Source: Bryopsis sp. KO-2023 (lineage: Eukaryota; Chlorophyta; Ulvophyceae; Bryopsidales; Bryopsidaceae). Taken from it: a stretch of DNA of 64,000 bases. Below are positions 42,151-53,400 of the stretch, piece after piece; within the stretch, counting starts at the first letter, position 1, and each line of letters opens with the position of its first letter. The translations under genes and the position numbers were made by a program. Location: NCBI GenBank assembly GCA_030272585.1, contig BSYQ01000005.1:4309501-4373500 (forward strand), in the 5' to 3' direction. The notes below the pieces were generated by a model. It did no database searches and was not told the DNA's origin. It worked only from the letters and a program-made list of their open reading frames with translations.

Positions 42151-43011
42151 TCAGGTCGCCGGACGTTTCAAGCCCCTCTTTGGCGCAAGCGCGGGCACAC
42201 TCCAGCGGATCTCTCGAAGCGGCACGCAGTCACGATTGGTTCGTCCCGGGGAGGCTGGCTGCGTTGGCAGGGGTGGACTGATGACCGCAATCCGCAAAGA
42301 CGTCAGCACCCTCGGCGCCATGACCGTGTGCTCCCGCAGCTTGCACAGCCCGCACTCTTTCGTCGCATCCACCGAGACCCCCTTTCGCGTTCCACTGAGT
42401 CGTCCAACCACCTCCAAGCTCCCGTCTGGGTTCGTCCTCTCCACCGTTACGTCTGGCGCGTACCAGAGTCTCTGGACACAGAGGTCCCTGCAGCATACCC
42501 GGTGCTTCCCACATGGAAGCTCCCGCACTGGTGCCCCAAGAGACCTCGCCGTCTTGAAGCAAAGCGAACAGCCACGTCCCGTTTCTTTCAGCGCCGTCTC
42601 CATCTCACTCTTTTGGTCTGCTGCAGGTTTTTCTGGTTCAGGGAGCCCTGTGTCCAGGAAGCCGAAGGACAACTCCTCTTCGGACTCCAACCGCGTTACC
42701 GGCATTTTCTTCGCCCACTCTCGCCACGCTTTCAGCTCACTCTCGGCAGCACTCAGAGACCCTTGCAGCTTCCACTTTTCCTGCTCCACCTTTTGACACT
42801 TGCTCCTCAGCCTTTCCAACTCCGCAACGTCGACTGCCCTCTTCCGCAGGACCTGCACCGCCTCCTCAAACGCCACAACCTCATCTGCCCCCTCGATCAC
42901 GTCGGCTTTCTCCACCGCTGCCGCAGGGATAACCACAGGGGCAGCCTCTGCTGGTTCACTGCTGCTAGCGGGGGTTGAGACGATAAGGGCGGCCTGGTTT
43001 GCTGGTTCCAT
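42151..43011 (-). CDS. Element N third ORF: coiled coil plus RING-like Cys/His domain
   Basis: I chose the ATG at 43011 (MEPANQAALIV); the frame is open upstream to 43107 without another ATG. It starts 174 bases after the pol stop. Residues about 40-115 form a coiled coil (heptads with RSKCQKVEQEKWKLQGSLSA). A Cys/His domain follows (about 42337-42576): GCSLCFKT, LPCGKHRVCCRDLCVQRLW, KECGLCKL, close in spacing to a C3HC4 RING. A conserved tail (VLTSLRIAV ... GRTNRDCVPLREIRW) is shared with P. This position is where some Ty3 elements carry env, but I see no signal peptide or transmembrane helix. B carries a comparable ORF. The role is unknown; a RING would suggest ubiquitin transfer, which remains inference. 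Confidence 0.85.
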   Translation of the reverse strand: MEPANQAALIVSTPASSSEPAEAAPVVIPAAAVEKADVIEGADEVVAFEEAVQVLRKRAVDVAELERLRSKCQKVEQEKWKLQGSLSAAESELKAWREWAKKMPVTRLESEEELSFGFLDTGLPEPEKPAADQKSEMETALKETGRGCSLCFKTARSLGAPVRELPCGKHRVCCRDLCVQRLWYAPDVTVERTNPDGSLEVVGRLSGTRKGVSVDATKECGLCKLREHTVMAPRVLTSLRIAVISPPLPTQPASPGRTNRDCVPLREIRWSVPALAPKRGLKRPAT

Positions 43012-43184
43012 GTTGACTCCTTCCTTTCGAACGATAGGCTCCTCTTTCTCTCTTCCTGCTCTGCGCACGTAACTTGCTAGACAGTTTCCTGCTGCAGTAT
43101 ACTGCACTCCTATTTCCGTTTCTGTCGGGGTTGATTCAGTCTGTCAGAGGTATCAACCTGTCACCTCTGCTTGGCCAAGTCCTT

Positions 43185-46100
43185 TCAGCTCCTCATCTCA
43201 AACTCACGTAACTTGTCCGGTGCATTTCGCAAGTTTCTGGCAGGCTCCCACGTATCCTCTGATTGGTCATAGCCCTGCCACCTGACAAGGTACTGCTTCC
43301 TGCCTCTGACAGTCCTTTCTGCAAGAATCCTGTCCACCAGGTATTCCTCTTGCCCCTCAACCAGCTCTGGTTCAGGCTGCAGTGCATGTGTCCTCCTGGC
43401 TGGAAAACTGCCCTCCTGATCAATAAAGGCAGGCTTCAGCTTGGACACATGAAACACATCATGGATTCGCCAATGCCCTGGCAGCCTCAACCTGACTGCC
43501 ACCTCTGACAGCCTTTCTACCACCTCAAATGGCCCACAGAACTTTGCAGTTAGTTTCCTGCTCAGCACATCAGGTAGGGGTAAGTCCTTGGTTGCCAGAA
43601 AAACTTTTTCGCCTGGCTCAAAGCCCCCTCCCCGCCTGGTTTGATCCGCCACCTGGCGTTGTCGATCTTGAGCTTGAGCAATGTTGTCTCTGCCAGCAAG
43701 CAGAGCTTGTTGCCAAGTAGTCCACCAATCATCCACCGCAGGGCAGGCTGTAGTTGCTACAGCACTTGCAGGAGTTCGGGGATTCTGCCCGTACATAAGG
43801 AAAAAGGGAGAGAATCCTGTAGTGGCATTGATGCTGGAGTTGTAAGCAAACTCTGCAGCAGCCAAATGCTCTTCCCAATCTGCACCTGCAGGCTCAACAT
43901 AACTTCGCAGAATCTCCTGCACAGTTCTGTTAGCCCTTTCTGTCTGCCCGTCTGTCTCAGGGTGGTAACTACTAGACATTGCCAATCTAGTATTTGCTCT
44001 CTTCCACAGAGCTCTCCAAAAATTACTAGTGAACCGACTGTCTCTATCCGAAACAATCTCTTGAGGCAACCCAAAGAAACGAACTACATTCTGAAAGAAT
44101 AAATCTGCAACCCCTGCTGCAGTTACCGTTTGTTTGGTTGGAATCAAGCGCAACATCTTACTGAATCTGTCCACTACCACAAGCAAATAATCTGACCCCT
44201 TCCTGGTTTTAGGCAAAGGGCCTACAAAATCCATTGAAACACTGGACCACCTGCCATCAGGAATAGGCAGAGGCTGCAGCTTACCCAAAGGCCTCTGATT
44301 AGAAGCCTTATTTCTCTGACAGGGGATGCAATTCTTGACATACTTCTGTACTGTGCCTGAAATGCGTGGCCAGAAATAATGCGCCTGCACTCTGACCAGC
44401 GTTTTTCGTCTGCCCAGATGTCCTGCCAATGCTGATTCATGGCAGTCATGGAGCAACTTCTCCCTGAGCCCGTCTGCATCAGGTATCCACCATTTCCAGG
44501 CATTGCAAACCCTTCTCCAAAGCCTCTGACCATCCCACTTTACATGAGCTGGTCTGTAGTTTGCCTCAATCAATTGCTTGCATAAAGGATCCTTTTGATA
44601 GGCCTCCTTGACCTCCTCCTGAAATCCCTGGGTCAGGTCCAATCTTGCTTGTGCATTAACTTCAGGCTGCTCCTTTGCAGTCTGATGTGTGGCCCTGCTC
44701 AGTGCATCTGCCACCACATTATCTCTTCCAGGCCTGTATTTGATCTCAAACTTGAAGGATTGCAAGGTCTCCATCCACCTTGCCTGCCTCTTGGACAACT
44801 GAGGCTGAGTCTGTAGATACTTCAGTGGTGCATGATCAGTGTGCACCACAAATTCCTGAGCATCCAGATAGTGCCTCCACACCTTGAGTGCATGTACAAT
44901 GGCCAAGAGCTCCTTCTCATGGGTAGCATAATTCAGTTCTGCAGGTTGCAGTTTCCTGCTTTCATAGGCCACAGGCTGCTGACCCTGTCCATGGTCCTGT
45001 GTAAGGACTGCTCCAATAGCATAGTCTGAAGCATCAGTGGTGACTTCAAACTTCAATCCTGGGTCAGGCACCAACAACACTGGTGCAGACATCAATGCCT
45101 CCTTAATATCCTGCATTGACGCAGCTTCCCTTTCTGTCCATTGCCAGCTTGCTTCCTTCTTCAGCAAGGCAGTCAATGGCTTAGCCCTGGCAGAGAAGTC
45201 CTTGATGAACCTTCTGTAGTAATTTGCCAGGCCAAGGAAGGATCTGAGGTCCTTCACTGACGTTAAGGGAGGCCAGTCCCTGATGATCTGCACTTTGCTC
45301 TGCAACACCTGTATACCTGCAGCACTCACTTCATGCCCCAAAAACTCCACCTGCATCTTGCAGATATCACACTTAGTAGCTGAAGCATACAGTTTCTGTT
45401 CCCTCAGTCTCTGCAACACTTTCTGCAAGTGAACCTTGTGTTCAGCCCAATTCCTGCTGTAAACCAAAATGTCGTCCAAATAAACTATGCAGAAAATATC
45501 CAAGAAATCATGAAGAACATGGTTCATGGTGTTCATAAAGGTGGCAGGGGCATTTGTCAGCCCAAAAGGAAGAACCACATATTCAAAAAGCCCATATCTA
45601 GTGCGGAAGGCCGTCTTTTCTGAATCTGCAGGGTCCAACCGCACTTGATGATAACCTGAGCAGAGATCTATTTTACTGAAACAACGAGCTCCCTGAATCT
45701 GATCTAGCAACTCCTCAATCCTTGGAATAGGATACCTGTTTTTCACTGTCAGTTTATTCAGTGCCCTGAAATCGACACACATTCTCAACTTCCCATTTTT
45801 CTTTGGAACGAATAAAACTGGTGATCCCCAGGGTGACTTGCTAGGTCTGATAAAACCCTGTTTCAGCAACTCTGCCAACTGCTTTTTCAGTTCTTCTCTT
45901 TCTGCAAAACTAGCCCTGTAAAGTCCCTTCTTTACTGGTTCTGCCCCTTCCACAAGTTCTATCTTGTGGTTAACACCTCTGTCAGGAGGTAACTCCTGAG
46001 GCAGTTCTTCTTTGAACAAATCCTGAAACTCTTTTCTGATTTCTTTTTCCAACTGCAAAGCTTCTCTTTCTTCCTCTGAGACTGTATCTGCAAAACTTCC

Positions 46101-46836
46101 TTTTACTGCTTCAGTACTTTCTAATCCATTTATTGCATGCTCAACATCCACTTCTCTCAAATGAAGTAAATATATAGGTCTGCCCTTGCGAGCAGCCTGT
46201 GCGAACTCTGCTGCAGACATCAGATCCAACTCTGCTGTACTGCAATCCTCTACTCTACCAGTCTGCATTCTGAGATTGACTGCTCCCTGAGGTGTCTGCA
46301 AGACCAACAACTTCTTTTGCCAATCTATAACAGGGTTGTGTTTGCTTAACCAAGACATTCCTAACACCAGGTCGTACCTCCCTAGTGTTATGGCATACAT
46401 CTTTTCCTCTGATACAAACCTGCCCATTTTGACACTGGCCTGCAGCTCTTTTTCTACCTTTTCTGAGGTTTTACCATCTGCTAACTGCACCTCAGTCAGT
46501 ACCTCAGCAGCTTCTGTCTGAATGCCATTTTCAAGCAACCAATCTTTTGAAACAAAATTGTCAGTTGCCCCACTATCTATCAATATTCGAGAAAAACAAC
46601 CTGCCACAGTTCCTGTGGTCTTCAACATCCCTTGAGTCCCCCCATGGACTCCTCTCAACTTCAAAAGTGGGGGTTCATCTAAGCTATGTCCTTGAAAGCA
46701 AACTTCATTAGGTCTGCCCAGCTCAGATTCCTCTCTCACTGAAAACGAGTCTGCAGCGTCTGCCCTCAGATCACTGTCAGCACTCACATGCACAGAAAAC
46801 TCATGCAGGTCAGGTGTGGCCCCGCCTGGCCCTGCA
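43185..46836 (-). CDS. Element N pol: PR, RT, RNase H, integrase, chromodomain
   Basis: The frame is open through the B junction; the N-terminal side of N's coding region is beyond B. Within N it shows a Ser/Asp-rich linker (DLRADAADSFSVRE), retropepsin with LIDSGATDNFVS (DSGA codons at 46566-46577), a complete RT (SPWGSPVLFVPKKNGKLRMC, FSKIDLCSGYHQVRL, YLDDILVYS), RNase H (FEVTTDASDYAIGAVL, HTDHAPLKYL), an H2C2 finger (HESALAGHLGRRKT and CIPCQRNK), integrase core (MDFVGPLPKT, VSDRDSRFTS, SSYHPETDGQTERAN) and a chromodomain near the C-terminus (YLVRWQGYDQSEDTWEPARN). It is a typical chromovirus pol, interrupted by the B insertion. Confidence 0.93.
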
Positions 46837-47010
46837 TGATACGTTGTCGCACTCATTTTGCAGTACGAGTGTGTAGTACGGGTTAGTACGGGTTCTAGGG
46901 GGTTAAGTTCAGAGAGAACACCTTGTAAAATTAATTCTCTGGTTTGTAGTGTGTGTGACCCCAGTCTCAGACTCAGCAACGACTTCACTAAAACCTACAG
47001 GGGCCTAACA
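46837..47010 (+). repeat. 5' LTR of element B (174 bp)
   Basis: TGATACGTTGTCGC...CCTAACA. The N element's frame reads through it on the minus strand. Confidence 0.9.
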
Positions 47011-47012
47011 AC

Positions 47013-47024
47013 TGGTTTCGGAGC
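47013..47024 (+). other. Primer-binding site, element B
   Basis: TGGTTTCGGAGC, two bases after the LTR. Confidence 0.85.
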
Positions 47025-47512
47025 CGAAGCACCCTTCCTGCAAGTCGAGTCTACTTAGTGGAAGAGATCGACAGGAGATTTTGCAGTCGAGGTGCAAAAG
47101 ATCAGGGTCGGCTAGGTCGAAGAAGGTTTCCCCTCGTGTCTGGAACCTACTTCGTGTTGCTGCGCACCAACCAAACGCTGGACGAAAGAGAACGCACGTT
47201 GCTGCGCTCGATCATCCCTCTCAAGATCACAGGATCTATAGATCCTTGGACGCTACGACCACAGCACGGCGTAGTAGTACTTCCGTTTGTCGGAGAGTTG
47301 TCGACACTGCACGCGGTTACCGCAGAGCGGACAAAACGAGTCTGCCAGCGGACGTTTCTGCGGACGAATACGTTCCCGCCAGAAATTACGTGCCAGAAAC
47401 CGCTGCCAGAAACCGCTGACAAAGAGTGACCAATTAGTCACGTGGATTACCCGCCAACGGAATCCACCAAACGGACACGTGATTCTACCGCCGACGAATC
47501 AAGACATCCACC
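47025..47512 (+). other. Leader of element B
   Basis: About 490 non-coding bases, almost the same as A's leader. A 123-residue frame at 47058-47429 lacks an ATG and is not called. Just before gag the sequence CCACC precedes the ATG. Confidence 0.7.
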
Positions 47513-50479
47513 ATGAGCGGACACGACGAGCAGCTATACCTGGAATACGGTATCGAAGACAATCAGCAAGAGCGCGACGCCCCAGATGGCCCGCCGCTAT
47601 ATCCGCTGATCGTCGCTCAGGAATTACCTGCTGTCGGACTGCCGATACAGGCAGAAATGGACCAGCCTTTACAGGCATATGGTGTCCCCGCGCACCCGGA
47701 CATGGTGGAGGAGGCAGGCGATGAGGAAGCGGACATTGGCCCGGAGTTTGATGAGGAGATGGAAGAAGAGCCAGGAGTCTTCATCAATCAACAAACGCAG
47801 CACCTGCAACAGAGCCAAGTAAACGTGCATAACCAGACCCTGCACGTGCACAACGATGGCCTGCAGGAGCGCGACCTCCATGAATCGCAAGAGCGGTTAT
47901 ACAGCCAATTGTCCGAGGAGGCTGCCCAGCGGACAGCCCAGGTCGCCGAGCACCTTGATAGTCGGATGGAGGGAGCTTGTTCAAGCATGGCTTCCCAAGT
48001 ACATGATGTGTTGGACTCTACTCTACAGTCCCGCCATCACCAGATCGAAGGACAGCTCAGTGAGAGGTTGGATGAGCGGATACAAGATCTGGATGCTGCA
48101 GCCAAGGGGAGGCTCAGCCAAATGGAAGCTGGCTTGGCGAATATCCGTGATGTCGCCCAGAAAGAGGTGGACGAAGCCAAAGAGGCTCAGCGGATATTGG
48201 CTGAACAAGTGGCTGACACGGACGAAAAAAGGAAGAAACTCGAAGAAGAGTATGACCGGCAATATAACGACGCCCTTTGGGGGTTGGATACGGTTCAACA
48301 AGAACTGAGAGAGACCCAGGCAGAACTGGATGCGGGTCAAGATAAACAGTTCAAGGAAATCGCTCGTGTTAAGTATGATCTCAAAGAGACGCAAGAAAAA
48401 GCGGAAAGTTTTCAGATACAGCATCATGCGGAAGTAGCCTATTTGTTAAAGGAGGCAGCGGCTGCGAAAGAAGCGGCGGCTAGATTACAAGCGGAAATGG
48501 AGGAGTTGAAAAGAAGTCAAAGTCGGTCTTCAAGGAGAAGCAGATCGAGAAGCTCAACAAGGAGCAGAGAGCCGCGGGAAATGCTACAAGAAATGCTACA
48601 AGATCCGGAAACAGCGCAAGAGCTAAAGAAGGTGTTTGAGGATGTAGCGGACACAAAGTTCACGTCGAATTTTGAGTTTTGGCGGAAGAAAGATGCTGCA
48701 GCAGTTGCCACACAAATGGCATCCGCTGCTCAACAAACACCTCTTGTGGCTGCTATGGCGGGAGCGGGAACCAGAACGGTGGCACAACCACCAAGCTTGG
48801 CCGAAGTACAAGTTCCATTCGGTCAACCGCCCCAAACCTCATCCGGCTTTGCCCCGGATTCGGTAGGTTTCCCGCCAATACCACCAGTATTCCCGCGGGC
48901 AAATAGACCGATTACCCGACCTGCATCACCCCCAGTCATTATTCCTGGAGTGGGGCGAGGCAGTGCAATCAGCGGACAGGGAAATGTACCTAGGCCGATC
49001 GTGAGGCCTAGCGCTGTGTTTGGACAAACACCAAATACAAGACCACCAGCGGTATTACAGCCAGTACAACCGCCACAGCGTACGCAGGCTTCTCCCGTGG
49101 TACAAACTGTTCCGCTGACAACTCCAACAACCACGTCACCCGAGCCATCTAGAACATTACCCATGCCACCACCAGTTTCTCAGCCAGTGTTATCACATCC
49201 ATCAATGATTTCACCACCCGGCTATTATGCCATGGGAGCATCATACATTCGGCCTTCTATCTTAGGTCACTCCGTGAATGTATACGGAGCTCCATCATCC
49301 GGAAACCCCTATGTTGGATGGGGATCCTATCCGCGTATTCCTCAACGCGCAGGCGGAGGAGGCGGAGGAGGCGGAGGTGGAGATGATGATGGTTCCGGTG
49401 ATGGAAGTGGCGGAGGCCCATCGGACAGAAGTGGCCGTGGGTCTGCACCTGGACCACATATTGGTGGAGGAGGAGAAGGACCATCTAGGAACCCAGGAGG
49501 CGGTCCTGGAGATGGTGGTGGTGGAGGTGGCGGAGGAGGCGGACCTCCTGGTCCCCCAGGCGGGGGTCCCGATTTTATGGGTTATGCACGTCCAGAAAAT
49601 CGTTTGCTTCACATTCCCAATGCGGTCAAATTCCCGATGCCGAAACCGTATACTGGCGCTGGAGATCGCTGGATTCGGGATTGGCAGGCAGAACTCACCA
49701 ACTTCTGTAAAGTTTATGATTTGGATGAGTCTGTTTGGCTTAAAGTATTCCGCACAAATCTCTCTGGTTCAGCCGCCACATGGCGGAATATGCAAGAGAT
49801 GCGGATTCGGGAAGGAGTTCGTCCGATGTTCCAGGACTGGGTACAACTTGTGGAAGAGTTAGCTATTGCTTTTGAACCTACAAGAATGTCCGATGTTTCG
49901 CGTAGGAAGCTGCGGAAACTTCAACAAACAGGGACTGTTCGTTCCTACATTAACGCATTTCGGGATCTCATACTCAGAATTCCGAATATGACGGAGGAGG
50001 AGCAGTACTTGACGTTTGTTGACGGACTACGGCCCCAGATCCGACATCAAGTTGTTACAATGGTGACAGAAGGAGTGGAAGCGGCGATAGTCACTGCCGA
50101 AAGAATCGATTCGTTGGGTAGCCAATCTCAAAACAACCGCGGACGTGGTCGCGGACGAGGGCGATGGAACTGGAATTGGAAAAACAAGCCCAAAGCTGAT
50201 CAGAACCAGCAAATGCAAGGTCAGCAACCGCAACCACCACCTCCACCCCAAGATCAAAATCAGCAAATGGGAGGAGGCAACAGAGGTGGCGGCGGCCGTG
50301 GCCGCGGAAGAGGCGGAAGACGAGGTGGCGGACGAAATCGAGGTGGTGGCGGAAGGCAGCAACAAGGCGGAGCTAGAGGCGGAGGCGCATGTTACATCTG
50401 CGGTGAAGTGGGTCATGGCTTTGGAAAATGTCCTAAAGGCCCAACTTTTCAAAAATGGCTAAAAGATCACGCCGCATAG
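47513..50479 (+). CDS. Element B gag (coiled coil, Gly-rich hinge, capsid, zinc knuckle)
   Basis: 988 residues from an ATG in good context (CCACCATGAG). Residues 1-90 are acidic; about 90-330 are a long coiled coil (ERLDERIQDLDAA, EEYDRQYNDAL); then an Arg/Ser block (RSSRRSRSRSSTRSR). A Pro/Gln-rich part follows, a Gly hinge (poly-Gly, DDDGSGDGSGGG, GPPGPPGGG), the capsid-like region (about 695-860, LSGSAATWRNMQEM, LQQTGTVRSYINAFRDL), and an RGRGRG/Gly-rich basic tail with one CCHC knuckle CYICGEVGHGFGKC near the C-terminus. It is unusually long for Ty3 gag because of the coiled coil. It packages the element RNA in cytoplasmic particles. It overlaps pol by 25 bases. Confidence 0.93.
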   Translation: MSGHDEQLYLEYGIEDNQQERDAPDGPPLYPLIVAQELPAVGLPIQAEMDQPLQAYGVPAHPDMVEEAGDEEADIGPEFDEEMEEEPGVFINQQTQHLQQSQVNVHNQTLHVHNDGLQERDLHESQERLYSQLSEEAAQRTAQVAEHLDSRMEGACSSMASQVHDVLDSTLQSRHHQIEGQLSERLDERIQDLDAAAKGRLSQMEAGLANIRDVAQKEVDEAKEAQRILAEQVADTDEKRKKLEEEYDRQYNDALWGLDTVQQELRETQAELDAGQDKQFKEIARVKYDLKETQEKAESFQIQHHAEVAYLLKEAAAAKEAAARLQAEMEELKRSQSRSSRRSRSRSSTRSREPREMLQEMLQDPETAQELKKVFEDVADTKFTSNFEFWRKKDAAAVATQMASAAQQTPLVAAMAGAGTRTVAQPPSLAEVQVPFGQPPQTSSGFAPDSVGFPPIPPVFPRANRPITRPASPPVIIPGVGRGSAISGQGNVPRPIVRPSAVFGQTPNTRPPAVLQPVQPPQRTQASPVVQTVPLTTPTTTSPEPSRTLPMPPPVSQPVLSHPSMISPPGYYAMGASYIRPSILGHSVNVYGAPSSGNPYVGWGSYPRIPQRAGGGGGGGGGGDDDGSGDGSGGGPSDRSGRGSAPGPHIGGGGEGPSRNPGGGPGDGGGGGGGGGGPPGPPGGGPDFMGYARPENRLLHIPNAVKFPMPKPYTGAGDRWIRDWQAELTNFCKVYDLDESVWLKVFRTNLSGSAATWRNMQEMRIREGVRPMFQDWVQLVEELAIAFEPTRMSDVSRRKLRKLQQTGTVRSYINAFRDLILRIPNMTEEEQYLTFVDGLRPQIRHQVVTMVTEGVEAAIVTAERIDSLGSQSQNNRGRGRGRGRWNWNWKNKPKADQNQQMQGQQPQPPPPPQDQNQQMGGGNRGGGGRGRGRGGRRGGGRNRGGGGRQQQGGARGGGACYICGEVGHGFGKCPKGPTFQKWLKDHAA

Positions 50480-53400
50480 AGGAGACTTCACTCCATGCGG
50501 CCAGAAGAAAAAGAGCCAGACGCCGAAGATATAGACATCGCAGACGTCAGAAGCTCCGGGAGTCACGAGCAAGAGAACGAGAGGGGAAGAAAAAGACCGA
50601 GAAAGAGTCAAAAAGAAATCCCGCCCAGAGGGCTGAAAATCCGCTGATGAGTACAAAACTTGGTGACAAAGAGCGGATGGATGATTCAAGTACGGTCATC
50701 CTAAGCACTTCCGGCAGAGAGTTGGCGGAAAGTGTTGGTTCAGTACATGAAGACTCTGGAAGTTCCTCCGGAGATAGCAACCTGGAATCTATCCCGCCTT
50801 GTGGAGAGAAACAGGCTTCGGAAGGAAGTGTAAAAAGTTTAGACCGGACCAGCCCAAGGGTTCCGTCTGACGCCGATGCAAGGGGGGCATCGGACAGAAA
50901 GAAACAACCAGGGGTTGAAGGTGGGGATTACCTTCAAGACAGTTTTAACCCGCTGGTAAATAATCACCACCTTAAGTTCATGGGATATGAGCTTAAGGGG
51001 CGGATAGGGGGAGTTTCAATCTCCGCTTATTTGGACTGTGGAGCTACGGAAAATTATGTAGCGCAGAAACTTGTGGATCGTTTGGGGTTAGAGTTCTCCT
51101 CGTGTAATAAGACCGTTTCATTAGCCAACGGATCTGTTTGCAATGTGGACAAACGATGCGGAAACATCAACATGCAGTTGGGCGGATACAAAACCCAGTT
51201 TTCTGCGGATGTTTTTCCTCATCTCACATATGACATCGTTTTAGGGTTACCGTGGCTCATCGCCAATAACCCGTCCATAAACTTTGCACAGGGAACTATC
51301 AACATTCGCCAAGGTCAAGGTTGGATAACAGTACCGGTAAAGGAAAGACCGACTGATTATCTTCAACTTGCGAATGAAACCACACCTCTCATCACCCACA
51401 AGAAGATATTCCGCTACATCAAGAAGCAAACTGAAGCCACAGATAGTTTGGCTTACTTGGTGGTGGTGCGTGAATCTGACCCCACGGATAGCAATCACTT
51501 GATGCAATATCCGTATGAGGGGGTAACCGTTGATAGCCTTCAAACTTCAGCGGGCACCAACACACCACAAGAGACGGAGGTACCGAAGTTGCTGCATGAT
51601 CAGATGCACCCGGATATCCGCTCTGTGGTGGAGGAATATAGCCACATTTTTCCAAAAGATCTCCCACCTGGCATACCTCCCGTCCGCAAGGGTCATGAAT
51701 TTAAGATCGACCTTGAGGATGAGAGTATGAGCCCAATCCACCGTCCCCTGTACAAACTTTCTCCGGCTGAATTGGATGAAGTTCGGACACAAGTGGATTA
51801 TCTCCTCGAGCAACGGAAGATTAGGCCGTCAGAGAGTCCCTGGGGAGCTCCCATACTCTTTGTCCCTAAGAAAGACGGCGGACTGCGGATGTGTGTTGAT
51901 TACAGATGGATCAACCACTATACCATTAAAAACCGCTATCCACTTCCGCTCCCCGAAGAGTTAATGGACCGGCTCGCTAAAGCGAAGATCTACACCAAGA
52001 TCGACCTCCGCTCGGGCTACTGGCAATTTCCAGTCCGGCCAAAGGATACCCCAAAAACTGCATTCCGCACACGATACGGGCATTTCGAGTTCCTCGTTTG
52101 TCCCTTCGGAATGTCCAACTGTCCGGCCCAGTTTCAAACTATGGTGCAGGATTTGTTGGGGGAGTTTTTGGACCACTTTGTGGTTGTTTTCATTGACGAC
52201 ATTCTGGTGTTTTCCAATTCAGTGGAAGAACATGTCGATCATTTGAAACAGGTATTCGAGCGGTTACACAAACACAAGCTCTACGCGAAAGCGAGCAAGT
52301 GTGAAGTGGGGGTCAGCGAGACCGATTATCTGGGATATCATTTGTCAGGGAAAGGCTTGCAACCAATGAGTGATAAAGTGCGGGCTATTCAAGAATGGAA
52401 GGAGTTGAGCTCAGTTGGGGATGTGCGAAGTTTTCTGGGCATGGTATCTTACTATCGTAAGTTTATACCAGAGTTTGCGCGGATTGCAGGACCCTTACAT
52501 GATCTGATCAAAAAGAATCATGTGTGGACATGGGGGCCTATTCAGCGCGAAGCCTTCAGCAAACTCAAGCAAAAGATCACCCGCACCCCCATACTTCTCC
52601 TACCCGATCCGCTTCTTAGGTACACCGTAATAACGGACGCATCAGGAACTGCATATGGAGCAGTTCTGTGTCAGGACCATGGAAAGGGGCTACAGCCAAT
52701 AGCCTACCTTTCAAGACGATTAAAACCAGCTGAGACACGATATTCCGCATATGAGCGGGAGCTGGGGGCTGTAGCATATGCGCTCAGCCAATGGCGGCAT
52801 TACCTCGAAGGAGCGCCTGGGGAGGTTACGGTTATGACAGACCATCAGCCGATAACCCACTTCATGACCCAAGCTAAAATGTCGCGGACACAATCCCGAT
52901 GGTATACGTCAGGGTATTTTGATTCCATCGATCCAAAAATCGTCTATGTGCCTGGTAAAGCCAACGTACTGGCGGATGCGTTATCCCGAAGCCTTCCTGA
53001 TTCACAGGATCAAATTCATGCTTTGTCCGCCTGGGTGGTGGATGAAGCGGATGCATGGAAGACCGCTATTGCAGCAGATCCAAAACTGCAAGCGGAAGTC
53101 GCGAAAATCCAAGAGGGTAAACCCACGAAACTTTCGTTCGAGGATGGCTGGTTGTATTATCAAGCAACTCCCACCTCAGACAAAGTACTAGTGGTTCCAA
53201 ATGGATACCGGAAAAAGGTTATGGGGGAGTTCCATGATGTTCCGAGTGCTGGACACGCAGGTGCCGCCCGGACATCGGATGTGCTACAGCGATACTACTG
53301 GTGGAAAGGAGTAGGAAAGGATGTCCAAGCATATGTGCGGACATGTCCTGTCTGTCAGCGGACAAAAGCTGATACGACGAAGCAGAAAGGGCTTCTGCAT

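Larger units (their letters stand above)
40812..46836 (-). mobile_element. Element N: Ty3 chromovirus with third ORF, split by element B
   Basis: Minus strand: 3' LTR (about 40812-41159), polypurine tract, third ORF (42151-43011) and pol (43185-46836). The LTR is a diverged relative of the G/P LTR. Element B starts at 46837 inside N's coding region, so N's 5' part lies beyond B and X, off the right edge. N's LTR lies in the third ORF of P, so N is younger than P and older than B. Confidence 0.85.

Noticed and set aside
47058-47429. 123-residue frame in the leader of B, also in A
   Set aside because: It has no ATG start and no motif; shared only because the leaders are nearly the same.
49278-49862. 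194-residue plus-strand ORF, also present in copy A at 2379-2963
   Set aside because: It lies inside gag in another frame over the Gly-rich repeats; its conservation follows from the recent common origin of A and B.
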